Under the pieces are notes generated by a model. It ran no database searches and was not told the origin of the DNA. It saw nothing but the letters and a program-made list of their open reading frames with translations. Of a stretch of 64,000 nt of DNA, positions 1 through 8,417 are shown in pieces. Each line of letters opens with the position of its first letter. Positions within the stretch are counted from its first letter, which is position 1. The position numbers were made by a program, and so were the translations under genes. This stretch comes from Clostridia bacterium. GTDB lineage: Bacteria > Bacillota > Clostridia > Oscillospirales > CAG-272. The DNA lies in the NCBI GenBank assembly GCA_017547755.1, contig JAFYOX010000113.1:1-64000 (forward strand), in the 5' to 3' direction.

Positions 1-32
1 GAAACCTAACAAAATGTAGAAGGATAACTATC

Positions 33-320
33 GATTGCACGATATCCCGGTTATCCCATCCGGCGAGGGAAATCAGGGAGCGAATGCCCTGATTTCCGTC
101 TCCACTACTACATAGAATTTGGATCGCTCCACCCCTGTCAACTGGGATATCCTATATGTCAGCGCACAGACCCATCAAAAATTCTTTTTCAAACCCATAT
201 CAACTGCAAAAGACGGCTACACAGTCCAAAAGTTTTTGCGGAGCTTTTTTCAAAAAGCGACCGTTTCCCCCGTTTCCCCTGCCCTCCACCCTTGCAATCC
301 CCAAATCCCTGTAGTATAAT
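33..320 (+). repeat. Promoter-bearing repeat, copy 1
   Basis: About 250-290 bp that recurs at 18234-18504 (inverted) and 18740-18985. It begins near a short conserved segment, then a hairpin (GAAATCAGGG...CCCTGATTTC, 70-97), a shared body, and ends in a sigma-A-type promoter. The ORFs readable in it (for example 119-319) are conserved only as DNA and are probably not genes. Apart from this repeat I see nothing in bases 1-357. Confidence 0.85.
292..320 (+). promoter_or_regulatory. Sigma-A-type promoter at the end of repeat copy 1
   Basis: TTGCAA at 292-297, a 17-nt spacer, and TATAAT at 315-320. It lies 37 nt before the start codon at 358, with AAGGAGG at 342-348 between them. The promoter is the last part of the dispersed repeat. 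Confidence 0.85.
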
Positions 321-357
321 GAAAGAAAAACGAACCTTTGTAAGGAGGAATTCCCCT

Positions 358-1848
358 ATGACAGAATATCAGAAGGCCGTGAACGTGCTGGAGCTTGGCG
401 CGAAGAATGACGGATCGGAGGACGTGTCGGAGATCGTCAACCGGTATACGAAGGAGACAGCGCTGTATTTTCCGGCGGGACAGTATAAGGTCAGTCAGCC
501 GCTGGTGATCGAGAATCCGATTTTCGGTGCCGGATATGCACGCGGACCGCAGGCGGATGCCGGACATACGTGGCTGATCTCGGAGATTCAGCACGAGGAT
601 ACCGATCCCCTGAATGAGACCGGCGTCATCCGGTTCGGCGGAACCGGACATTTTACCGTTGAGAACCTCAATATCCGCTGTGCGAGCCACGAATGCGGGA
701 TCTACATCAATCCCTGCGTGCAGAGTACCGCCACGTTCGTCAATAAGGTCGGTATCTACAATATGCGCGGCTACGGTCTGCTCGCCACCAAGGGTCCCGA
801 GACTCCCGGCTTTGCTTCCCGTCCGCTGTTTCTGCAGAATATGACCATCTTCGGCACCGCCGATTATCCGTACCCCTGCGTCGGTATCCAGCTCGATGAC
901 CGCATCGGCGACAACCGTTTCGCCAATATCGAGATCATGGGCACCCGTATCGGCGTCGTGCAGGAGGCTTCGTTCGTCTATGCAACCAATATGCACATCT
1001 GGACCGGATGCCTTGGTCAGAAGGACAACGACCAGTGGTGGGAAACTACCCGCAGCATCATCCTCGGAAAGGGCGACGCGAACTTCCTCGGCGACAATAT
1101 CTACGTCGACACCAGCTATGTCCTCATCGAATTCCGCTCGCCGCGCAATATGCTTTCCATCAATAACTTCATGTCGTGGGAAGACGGCTCCATTCAGGGA
1201 TGCACCAAACGCGACGCGAAACTCTTCAAAATCCCCGAAGGAAGCACCGAATATCCGAACATCAATCTCACGAACGGCATGATCTACGTCAGCGGCGACA
1301 ACGCGCACCCCGGCCGGCTGAACGACGTCACCGCTCCCTGCCCCAATGCGCGCATCCAGAACGTCCGTATCCTCAGCAATTATTCCCTGAACGCCGATAC
1401 GTGGAAGCGTCACTCCTTCCTCCGCTGTGATACCCCGACCTATTCCGGCATCGTTCCGGCGTCCGATGCCGATCAGTATGTCCGCATCGCCGCGATCGTT
1501 CAGGAAGCCAACGGCTCCTGCGAACTGACCTACACCGCCGACAACGGCGACCGCGCCGACTTCACCCTTGCGACCAAGGGATCCGCAACCAGACTGCTCA
1601 TGAAGAAGGGTATCTTCTGCGACGCGGAATTCTACGATAAATTTGAAGAAAAGTTCTGTACCCTCTACGTCAAAGTTCCCGCGAACAGCCCCGAACTGCA
1701 CTATACCGTCAAAACGACCTGCGCGAGCGAATGTTATTTCCCGCTCGACCTCGGTCTGCTGAAGAATCACCCCGCATTTACCGCAAAAACCGAAATTCTT
1801 TCTTCCGCCGATGACCTCGGCTATGTATCGGAGGCAACCTCATGCTGA
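358..1848 (+). CDS. Pectate-lyase-superfamily (right-handed beta-helix) protein, cytoplasmic
   Basis: A 496-residue protein. Near the N-terminus it carries the segment GAKNDGSEDVSEIV followed by LYFPAGQYKVS, which is typical of the pectate lyase superfamily N-terminal region; the rest is rich in short Asn/Gly/Ile turns as in a parallel beta-helix. The family covers lyases, epimerases and glycosidases acting on polysaccharides, so the substrate is not known. There is no signal peptide or membrane segment, so it is probably intracellular. The start at 358 is chosen over in-frame upstream codons because AAGGAGG sits 10 nt upstream and the -10 box of the promoter ends at 320. The stop overlaps the next start (ATGCTGA), so it is translationally coupled to the UroD-like gene. 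A related protein lies at 30836-31861. Confidence 0.75.
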   Translation: MTEYQKAVNVLELGAKNDGSEDVSEIVNRYTKETALYFPAGQYKVSQPLVIENPIFGAGYARGPQADAGHTWLISEIQHEDTDPLNETGVIRFGGTGHFTVENLNIRCASHECGIYINPCVQSTATFVNKVGIYNMRGYGLLATKGPETPGFASRPLFLQNMTIFGTADYPYPCVGIQLDDRIGDNRFANIEIMGTRIGVVQEASFVYATNMHIWTGCLGQKDNDQWWETTRSIILGKGDANFLGDNIYVDTSYVLIEFRSPRNMLSINNFMSWEDGSIQGCTKRDAKLFKIPEGSTEYPNINLTNGMIYVSGDNAHPGRLNDVTAPCPNARIQNVRILSNYSLNADTWKRHSFLRCDTPTYSGIVPASDADQYVRIAAIVQEANGSCELTYTADNGDRADFTLATKGSATRLLMKKGIFCDAEFYDKFEEKFCTLYVKVPANSPELHYTVKTTCASECYFPLDLGLLKNHPAFTAKTEILSSADDLGYVSEATSC

Positions 1849-2858
1849 CAAAAAACGAAGTACGCGCCGCTATACGCTTTGGAAATCCGCCCCGTCCGCC
1901 GCGTGCGTTCACCAAATGGTGGGGCGAAGGTCTCGGGGAACAGTACGGCTCCGAGCTTGCGCGGTTCAATAAATACGAGGAAGACGTCGTTGTCGTTCCC
2001 TTCCCGACGCCTTCGTTCACACCGCGTGACGACGGTTTTTACTGGCGGCTTCCGCAGGTCGACCGCACGAAAAAAGTCGGTCATGACGCAAACGCCGCCC
2101 TGCCCGACTGGGATGATCTTCCGGCCCTTCTCGCCGATCTTCCCGACACCGACGCGCCCGGTCTGTTCGACGACGCCAAGCGCATCGCCGATGCCGCACA
2201 TGCCGAAGGAAAATACGTCCTCATCCACCACTGGTCGCTGATGTACGAACGCATCTGGAATTTCCGCGGCATGGAAAACCTGCTCATGGACTACTACGAC
2301 TATCCCGACGAAGTCCATGCCCTGCACCGCGCCGTTGCGGATACCGAAAACAAGCTCCTGCTCCGTGCCATCCGCGAACTTCAGCCGGACGGTTACATGA
2401 TCAGCGACGACCTCGGCGCACAGCAGGCACTCATGATGAGTCCGGCGATGTTCCGCGAATTCATCAAGCCGTACTATGCGGAAACATGGGCGCTGGCAAA
2501 GGAACACGACGTGGACGTATGGCTCCACACCTGCGGCAACATCACCGAGATCATCGGCGATCTGATCGAATGCGGACTGTCCGTCCTGCATCCGATCCAG
2601 AAGCATACGATGGACTGGGATAAAGTTGCGGCTGACTGGAAGGGCAGAATCGCATTCTGGGTCGGCATGGACGTGCAGGATACCCTCATCAACGGATCTC
2701 CCGAGGATGTCCGCCGCGAAGTCCGTCTCATGCGCGACACGTTCGATTCCCCGGAAGGCGGATTCCTGTACGCCGCGGGCAACGGCATCGTCGGCGGCAC
2801 GCCGATTGAAAATATCGAGGCGTTCCTGAACGAGATTCTGGTTTACGGAAACGAATGA
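1842..2858 (+). CDS. Uroporphyrinogen decarboxylase-like (URO-D superfamily) protein
   Basis: 338 residues. The C-terminal half has the landmarks of the UroD/MtaA/CmuA superfamily: HTCGNI near residue 228, a segment LHPIQKHTMDW, and a closing YAAGNGIVGGTPIENI. Members of this broad family in gut Clostridia are mostly uncharacterised; some are corrinoid-protein methyltransferases rather than haem enzymes. No haem or cobalamin biosynthesis gene is nearby. It overlaps the beta-helix gene by 7 nt, so the two proteins are made from one message, which hints at a role linked to carbohydrate (perhaps methylated sugar) metabolism; that link is inference. A second UroD-like gene is at 37969-39021. Confidence 0.75.
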   Translation: MLTKNEVRAAIRFGNPPRPPRAFTKWWGEGLGEQYGSELARFNKYEEDVVVVPFPTPSFTPRDDGFYWRLPQVDRTKKVGHDANAALPDWDDLPALLADLPDTDAPGLFDDAKRIADAAHAEGKYVLIHHWSLMYERIWNFRGMENLLMDYYDYPDEVHALHRAVADTENKLLLRAIRELQPDGYMISDDLGAQQALMMSPAMFREFIKPYYAETWALAKEHDVDVWLHTCGNITEIIGDLIECGLSVLHPIQKHTMDWDKVAADWKGRIAFWVGMDVQDTLINGSPEDVRREVRLMRDTFDSPEGGFLYAAGNGIVGGTPIENIEAFLNEILVYGNE

Positions 2859-2862
2859 ACAT

Positions 2863-2895
2863 AAAAAAACTCACCCGGATGGGTGAGTTTTTTCG
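2863..2895. terminator. Bidirectional rho-independent terminator
   Basis: AAAAAACTCACCC-GGAT-GGGTGAGTTTTTT: a perfect stem with A/T tails on both sides, between the convergent genes ending at 2858 and 2908. Confidence 0.9.
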
Positions 2896-2907
2896 TATGT
2901 CGTTCAA

Positions 2908-3651
2908 TTACTTAACGATTACAGAGGTAACGTGGGGCTGTGCGCCGTTGTACCAGAAGAGGAAGCCTTCGAGGTCGATGGTGTCGCCGATGTTGAGACC
3001 CTGAACTGCCTGGTAAGCAGCGGTGGTTTCGTTGCAGAGGTAGTATTCGATAACGAAGGTGTAGGTGTTGCCGTTAATGGAAGCGTTGAAGTACAGGTCG
3101 CTGTCGGTGCCTGCTTCACCGGAGCCGTCCCAGCCGTAAAGATATGCTGCTTCGTTGCCGGTGGCATCGGTGGATGCTTCAACAGTCAGACCCTTGAAGG
3201 AAACAAACTTGTTCTGATGATTAACAAGTTCATCGGTACCGAGAAGAGCAGTAGCGTCCATTGCTTCTGCAATATAATTACCTTCCATGATTTCGAAGGT
3301 GGAGTCGATGATTTCAACTTCATCGGACCATGCGGTCTTGTAACCGGAAACCTTGATCTTGGTACCGGGGGTCAGCTTGCTGTATTCTTCTTCGGTGCAG
3401 GGCATATTGTAAAGATAGTAGCCGCCTTCCTTGTCCTGGGTATAGAATGTAGCCTTGTTGTCCCACCAGCCCTGCTTTGCCTGAACGTAAGTTTCAACAA
3501 CAACGGGGGTTTCGAGTTCTGCTGCTGCGTATTCCGCGTAGGTCATAACGCCTTCGGACTTTACGTCAGCGGTGTCTGCGGTTTCGCCGGAGCAGCCTGC
3601 AGCGGTGAGCATCATAACTGCTGCTGCGATAAGAGCAAGAATCTTCTTCAT
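2908..3651 (-). CDS. Secreted lipoprotein with OB-fold-like modules
   Basis: 247 residues beginning with a lipoprotein signal peptide (MKKILALIAAAVMMLTAAGC, lipobox LTAAGC, Cys20). The mature part contains two similar stretches, one around residues 50-110 (ends GTKIKVSGYKTAW) and one around 150-245 (ends GDTIDLEGFLFWYNG), each looking like a beta-barrel with the 'G..I.V.G' end typical of OB-fold nucleic-acid/ligand binding modules in bacterial surface proteins. Function unknown. The start is supported by AAGGAG 10 nt upstream and by the promoter at 3701-3728. It is a single-gene unit flanked by a terminator at 2863-2895. Confidence 0.7.
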   Translation of the reverse strand: MKKILALIAAAVMMLTAAGCSGETADTADVKSEGVMTYAEYAAAELETPVVVETYVQAKQGWWDNKATFYTQDKEGGYYLYNMPCTEEEYSKLTPGTKIKVSGYKTAWSDEVEIIDSTFEIMEGNYIAEAMDATALLGTDELVNHQNKFVSFKGLTVEASTDATGNEAAYLYGWDGSGEAGTDSDLYFNASINGNTYTFVIEYYLCNETTAAYQAVQGLNIGDTIDLEGFLFWYNGAQPHVTSVIVK

Positions 3652-3700
3652 GATAGATTTCTCCTTGAATTTTTAAATCGTTCAAAGAACGTACATAATA

Positions 3701-3728
3701 ATTATACTCCAAATTGCAGAGAAGTCAA
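3701..3728 (-). promoter_or_regulatory. Promoter of the OB-fold lipoprotein gene
   Basis: On the minus strand TTGACT (3728-3723), a 16-nt spacer and TATAAT (3706-3701). A small palindrome CGTTC-AAA-GAACG at 3679-3691 lies just downstream of the expected start of transcription and could be an operator. Confidence 0.75.
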
Positions 3729-3790
3729 TATCCGGAAATTATGTTTTCCTGTTAAAAAATCCAAACTGCCTGTGCAGATTCCACAAAGAA

Positions 3791-3829
3791 AATCCCGGGA
3801 AACCTCTCTTTCCCGAAAGGTCTCCCGGA
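3791..3829 (-). terminator. Terminator-like hairpin of the ABC transporter operon
   Basis: On the minus strand CCGGGAGACCT pairs with AGGTTTCCCGG (one mismatch) and is followed by GATTTTC; it follows the stop of the binding-protein gene at 3835. Confidence 0.6.
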
Positions 3830-3834
3830 ACGTT

Positions 3835-5436
3835 TTATTTCTTCCGTTTTTTCAGGAATTCCCGTCCGACGTACGCAAGAATCAGCACCCACGTACCGCC
3901 GAGTGCGGCAAGCAGAGCCACCGATGTTGCCGGAAGCGGACCGAGTTCCGCTTTTCCGACGGACGCCGTACTGCTTCCGCCGTCCAGACGGTAGAGCGAG
4001 ATGATGTCCGCGTACAGCTTTTCCATGTACGCATCATCCACGGTTTCCGACCGGCGGACGGACTTTGTCACGTTCTCGATCAGCTGTCCCGCCGCATTGC
4101 GGAGAGACGCCGAACCGTTGAATACCGGCGTGACGAACGTGTCGTCCGTATGTTCAAGCAGAAGTTTCGCCGCATCGAGCTTGACGCTGTAGTAATGGTC
4201 GTTGTCCTCGCCGCCGCGGGAAAGGTAATCCTGATATTCCGCGGATTCCTGTGCCTTGGAGGTCACGGGAACGTAGCCTTCGGTGCCGGAATAGGCGATC
4301 TGTACGTCATTGCTCAGCAGATACTGCGTAAACAGCCACGATGCCAGTACTTCCTGCGGATCCCCCTTGTTGAAGAGGCAGACCGACGGTCCCTGCGAGA
4401 TCATCGCCGGATCGTCCGGATCGGCCTGCGGGATCATGCGCACCGCCGTTTCGAAACGGACAAGATTTTCTTCGCTGATGTCGGACAGCGGCGCATCGGT
4501 ACCCATCCACGTCGCACCGGCGGTGGAGTCGACGGCAAAAATGCACTGTCCGGCGTTGAGGAAGTTCGCAGGATAGCTCGAGATCTTGAACGTCGTGAAC
4601 GCACCGGTCGCAGTGTGTTCCGCAACGGTATACAGAATTTCTTCCGTGGTGTCGTTGAAGATGAGGATATCGCCCGCGTCGGTGGAGTAATCCGCGCCCA
4701 TCTGACGGAGCATCTGGATCATCATGTTGTCCGTGGATTTATAGATGAACGGCAGCATGACGTTCTGTCCGTTCACCTTGAACGTGCCGTCCGCGTTCTT
4801 TTCCGTCGCGGCTTCGGCAACTTCCCAGACAAAATCCCACGTCAGCACATCCGGCAGCGTGAAGCCGAGCGCTTCCACATAGGTCTTGTTGACGTAGCAC
4901 GCTTCGGTCGAGCGCATGAACGGCAGTGCGTAGTGCGCATCGTCAAAAGCACATTCCGAAAGGAACTGCGGGATGATCTCATCCACGGTCGGTGCGTCGA
5001 AGCGGACTTCGCTTCCGCCCAGACCGTATTCCGGATCCACAAACAGTTCATCCAGCGGAACGACCACGTTCGTACCGGTACGGTAGGTCGCAATGTGGTC
5101 GGGGTAGGTGATGCAGACGTTCGGCGTGGTGTTCGTCGAAATGTTGGTGATGACGTCGTTGTAGATACGGCTGTAGTCCGTATACAGACGGAGATTGACC
5201 GTAATGTTCGGATAAAGGGTCTGGAAATCCTCGATCGCCTGATGATAGATGTCGGTCTGGTTCTTGTTGGTGTCGTTTTTCGCCCAGAAGGTAATCTCAT
5301 AATTCCGCGACGTATCGAATTCCTCCGGGATCACGAACGGATCCAGTCCGCGCGAACCGTGACATCCGGTCAGAAACAGCGGAACGGAAACCGCGGCGGA
5401 CAGGAGAAGGGCGGAAAATTTCTTCGTGAAACTCAT
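3835..5436 (-). CDS. Sugar ABC transporter substrate-binding lipoprotein with C-terminal membrane anchor
   Basis: 533 residues. An N-terminal lipoprotein signal (lipobox LFLTGC, Cys about residue 25) is followed by an extracellular solute-binding protein family 1 fold (ITFWAKND near residue 50; FQTLYPNITV; later IAYSGTEGYVPV). Unusually, the C-terminus has a hydrophobic segment (VALLAALGGTWVLILAYV) followed by a basic tail KKRKK, predicted to be a second membrane anchor. This is the last gene of a minus-strand operon after the ATPase and two permeases; its ATG overlaps the TGA of the upstream permease (ATGA). The cargo is probably an oligosaccharide, judging by neighbours. Confidence 0.85.
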   Translation of the reverse strand: MSFTKKFSALLLSAAVSVPLFLTGCHGSRGLDPFVIPEEFDTSRNYEITFWAKNDTNKNQTDIYHQAIEDFQTLYPNITVNLRLYTDYSRIYNDVITNISTNTTPNVCITYPDHIATYRTGTNVVVPLDELFVDPEYGLGGSEVRFDAPTVDEIIPQFLSECAFDDAHYALPFMRSTEACYVNKTYVEALGFTLPDVLTWDFVWEVAEAATEKNADGTFKVNGQNVMLPFIYKSTDNMMIQMLRQMGADYSTDAGDILIFNDTTEEILYTVAEHTATGAFTTFKISSYPANFLNAGQCIFAVDSTAGATWMGTDAPLSDISEENLVRFETAVRMIPQADPDDPAMISQGPSVCLFNKGDPQEVLASWLFTQYLLSNDVQIAYSGTEGYVPVTSKAQESAEYQDYLSRGGEDNDHYYSVKLDAAKLLLEHTDDTFVTPVFNGSASLRNAAGQLIENVTKSVRRSETVDDAYMEKLYADIISLYRLDGGSSTASVGKAELGPLPATSVALLAALGGTWVLILAYVGREFLKKRKK

Positions 5437-6308
5437 CCCTTGGTACCTCCTCTCGCAACGCCTTCCATGATCTTCTTGCGGAAGATCAGGAACAGGACGA
5501 TCAGAGGAACGGAAATGACGACGACCGCCGCCATCATGGCGGGAATGTTTTCACGTCCGAACCCGTTTTCGCGGATCTCCTGGATCCCGTTCGAAACGAG
5601 GAAGTACGCTTCATCATCCGTGATGAGACGCGGCCAGACGTAGGAGTTCCAGCATTCGATGACCTTGAGGATCGTGACCGTAATGATCGTCGGCTTGCAG
5701 ATCGGGATCATCACGCGGAGAAGATACTTGAGGTCGGACGTGCCGTCCACCTTCGCGGCATAGTAGAGTTCATCGGGGATCTGTGCGAAATTTTCCTTCA
5801 GCAGATAGATATAGAAAACCGACGTGACCGACGGCAGAATCAGCCCGAGGAAGGAGTTGCGCAGGTCGAGATTGGTGATGGTCGTGAAGTTCGTGATGAT
5901 GACGAGTTCGTTCGGGATCATCATCAGGGACAGAAACAGCGTGAACAGCGCGTTTTTTCCGCGGAAATTCAGTCTGGCGAACGCAAACGCCGCCGGAATG
6001 ATCACGATCAGCATGACCGCCGTGGTGATCACGGTGAAGATCAGCGTGTTTAAGAAATACTGTCCGAGCGGAACGGTCGTGAACGCGTCCGCGTAGTTCT
6101 GCAGGGTCGGGGACAGCGTGAAGAATTTGGGAATATACTCGGAGTTGTAGGAACCGTAGCTCTTCACGGACGTCAGCAGCATCCAGTAGAACGGGAACAG
6201 TACCATGACCGCCCAGAGCGTCAGAAAGGTGTAGATCACGCCGTTTTTGATATTTTCACGGGTGCGGGCGGCCTTTTCGATTTTTTCGTAGTTGACAGGT
6301 TTGCTCAT
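5433..6308 (-). CDS. Carbohydrate ABC transporter permease (MalG/UgpE type)
   Basis: 291 residues, with about six hydrophobic segments and the binding-protein-dependent transport EAA region (YYAAKVDGTSDLKYLLRVMIPICKP; the EAA loop contacts the ATPase). The C-terminus IFRKKIMEGVARGGTKG is typical of the MalG-like subunit. I chose ATG at 6308 because GGGAGG sits just upstream; the longer reading from 6353 would run into the end of the upstream permease gene. It lies 16 nt after the first permease and overlaps the binding-protein gene by 4 nt. Confidence 0.9.
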   Translation of the reverse strand: MSKPVNYEKIEKAARTRENIKNGVIYTFLTLWAVMVLFPFYWMLLTSVKSYGSYNSEYIPKFFTLSPTLQNYADAFTTVPLGQYFLNTLIFTVITTAVMLIVIIPAAFAFARLNFRGKNALFTLFLSLMMIPNELVIITNFTTITNLDLRNSFLGLILPSVTSVFYIYLLKENFAQIPDELYYAAKVDGTSDLKYLLRVMIPICKPTIITVTILKVIECWNSYVWPRLITDDEAYFLVSNGIQEIRENGFGRENIPAMMAAVVVISVPLIVLFLIFRKKIMEGVARGGTKG

Positions 6309-6324
6309 GAAAATGCCTCCCTTC

Positions 6325-7215
6325 TCAATAATGAACGTGCTTCTTGCTGACAAGAAGGTTGATGCACGTGATGGTCAGGACGATCACAAACAGGATGATC
6401 GCCGCCGCCGATGCGTACGACGGATATCCGCCGCTGTCGCCGTAGAGCATATCGTAGACATAGCCGACGATGGTGTTCATTTCGGCGGCATTGAGGTTCG
6501 TGCCGAAGAGCGCGACCGCGTCGCTGTACGCCTTGAACGCGCCGATGAACCCGGTGATGATGAGATAGAACAGCATCGGGGAGATCATCGGGAGCGTGAT
6601 CTTCGTGAATACACGGAAACGCGGCGTACCGTCGATCTTTGCGGCGTTGTAGTAGTCCTGCTTGACGGACGCAAGGGCGCTCGTGAGGATCAGGATCTTG
6701 AACGGCATGACCACCCAGACGGTGTAGAAGCACAGGACGAACATTTTCGCCCAGTAGGGACCGTCAATGAAGTCGACCGGTCCGGCGGAAAACAGGCTCA
6801 GGAACAGATTGGCAAGCCCGTCCGTATACGGCGTTTTCCGGAAAAGGATCATGAAGACCAGCCCGACGGCGAGGGTATTCGTCACGTACGGCAGGAAGTA
6901 GATGGTCTGGAACAGATCCTTCAGCGGCTTGATCGAGCTGAGTCCGAGGGAGATCAGCAGAGCGATCCCCGTGGACAGCGGTACGGTGATGATGACGAGA
7001 ATGAACGTATTTTTGACCGCCTGCAGGAAATAGGGATCGTGCAGGACGTACGAATAGTTGTAGCCGCCCACGCCGAAGAACGTCTGGGACGCAGAGTTGT
7101 AGCCTTCCTCGAACGAGTAGATGAATACGTCGATCAGCGGATAGACCATGAATACCCCGAGAAACAGGATCGCCGGCAGGAGATACAGCCACGCTTTGGA
7201 ATTTCGGTTATCCAT
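6325..7215 (-). CDS. Carbohydrate ABC transporter permease (MalF/UgpA type)
   Basis: 296 residues with a first membrane segment at about residues 10-30 (LYLLPAILFLGVFMVYPLID, cytoplasmic start), a P-type loop and an EAA motif (YYNAAKIDGTPRFRVFTKITLPMISP). Length and layout fit the MalF/UgpA subunit that pairs with the next gene product. The gene starts 14 nt downstream of the ATPase stop and is part of one transcript with it. Confidence 0.9.
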   Translation of the reverse strand: MDNRNSKAWLYLLPAILFLGVFMVYPLIDVFIYSFEEGYNSASQTFFGVGGYNYSYVLHDPYFLQAVKNTFILVIITVPLSTGIALLISLGLSSIKPLKDLFQTIYFLPYVTNTLAVGLVFMILFRKTPYTDGLANLFLSLFSAGPVDFIDGPYWAKMFVLCFYTVWVVMPFKILILTSALASVKQDYYNAAKIDGTPRFRVFTKITLPMISPMLFYLIITGFIGAFKAYSDAVALFGTNLNAAEMNTIVGYVYDMLYGDSGGYPSYASAAAIILFVIVLTITCINLLVSKKHVHY

Positions 7216-7229
7216 ACAGCGCCCTCCCG

Positions 7230-8333
7230 TTATCCGATGTCAAAACGGATGCGTTCTTCCGTCGATTTCCGGAAAATGAAGACTTTTTTCGGCTTGAGCG
7301 CAAAGCGGACGGTCGGAGAGGAAAGATCCACCTTGTTTTCCGCGCTGATGATCGAGCGGATCACAGGATTTGCGGAGTGTTCGTTCGTCGAAACGACGCT
7401 GACGTCGCGGCCCATGACTTCCAGACCGGACAGCGTGCAGGAGAACGGGCCGTTTTCGTCGAGAACGAAGCCTTCCGGACGGATACCGACCCAGACGTCT
7501 TCGTCAGCGGCACCCTTCACATCAAGAACGATGTCTTCGCCGATGTGGAGTTTTCCGTCCTTCACGAAGCCTTCGAACACGTTGATCGGCGGCGTGCCGA
7601 GGAATTTTGCAACGAACAGATTCACCGGATCGTCGTATACGTCCTGCGGCTTCCCGATCTGATGGAGCACGCCGTCCTTCATGACGACGATGCGGTCGGA
7701 AATGCTCATGGCTTCGTCCTGGTCGTGAGTGACAAAGATGGTCGTGATGCCGGTCTCGCGCTGGATGCGCTTGATCTCTTCACGGGTCTGCAGACGGAGA
7801 CGCGCGTCGAGGTTCGACAGCGGTTCGTCGAGCAGAAGAACGCGCGGCATTTTCACAAGTGCGCGCGCAATGGCAACGCGCTGCTGCTGACCGCCGGAAA
7901 GTTCGCTCGGCTTGCGTTCGAGAAGTCCGTCGATCTGGACGAGTCCGGCGATCTGCGTCGCCTTTTCGACCATCTGCTGCTTGGTCATTTTTGCTTCGCC
8001 GCGGAGGTTTTCGAGCGGGAACGTAATGTTCTGCAGAACGGTGAGATGCGGATAGAGTGCGTAGTTCTGGAAAACCAGACCGACGCCGCGGTGTTCGGGC
8101 GGAAGATCGGTGACGTCGTCGTCCCCGAAGAAGATCTTCCCGGAGGTCGGCTTCTGGAGACCGCAGATGAGATTCAGCATGGTGCTTTTGCCGCATCCGG
8201 ACGGTCCGAGCAGACCGATGAGTTCGCCGTCGGGGATCTCAAACGTGAAATCGTTCACCGCAACGACTTCTTCCTTCGATTTCCGGTTCCGGCTGGGGAA
8301 TTTTTTCGTCAGATTCTGTAATACAAGTTTCAT
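7230..8333 (-). CDS. Sugar ABC transporter ATP-binding protein (MsmK/UgpC type)
   Basis: 367 residues. Walker A GPSGCGKST near residue 43, Q-loop FQNYALYPH, signature LSGGQQQR, Walker B VLLLDEP and H-loop VTHDQ are all present, followed by a C-terminal regulatory (TOBE/MalK-like) domain. It energises the two permeases encoded directly downstream. An AAAGGA site is 11 nt before ATG. First gene of the operon, driven from the promoter at 8383-8411. In many Bacillota such ATPases serve several sugar transporters, so it could also power the orphan binding proteins in this window; that is inference. Confidence 0.93.
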   Translation of the reverse strand: MKLVLQNLTKKFPSRNRKSKEEVVAVNDFTFEIPDGELIGLLGPSGCGKSTMLNLICGLQKPTSGKIFFGDDDVTDLPPEHRGVGLVFQNYALYPHLTVLQNITFPLENLRGEAKMTKQQMVEKATQIAGLVQIDGLLERKPSELSGGQQQRVAIARALVKMPRVLLLDEPLSNLDARLRLQTREEIKRIQRETGITTIFVTHDQDEAMSISDRIVVMKDGVLHQIGKPQDVYDDPVNLFVAKFLGTPPINVFEGFVKDGKLHIGEDIVLDVKGAADEDVWVGIRPEGFVLDENGPFSCTLSGLEVMGRDVSVVSTNEHSANPVIRSIISAENKVDLSSPTVRFALKPKKVFIFRKSTEERIRFDIG

Positions 8334-8382
8334 GGTCTTTTTCCTTTGGATGACATGGATAAAGATTGGAATTCATACGTAG

Positions 8383-8411
8383 ATTATAGCACAATCTCCT
8401 GCCGCATTCAA
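8383..8411 (-). promoter_or_regulatory. Promoter of the sugar ABC transporter operon
   Basis: TTGAAT (8411-8406), 17-nt spacer, TATAAT (8388-8383) on the minus strand, about 50 nt upstream of the ATPase start and just past the stop of the esterase gene. Confidence 0.8.
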
Positions 8412-8417
8412 GAGAAA

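Noticed and set aside
119..319. Short ORF of 66 codons inside repeat copy 1
   Set aside because: The equivalent ORFs in copies 2 and 3 differ in frame and length; conservation follows DNA and promoter, not protein, and no ribosome binding site is present.
2932..5643. Very long plus-strand ORF (903 codons)
   Set aside because: It is antisense to the lipoprotein and binding-protein genes, which have signals, motifs and promoters; its composition is what high G+C third positions create on the opposite strand.
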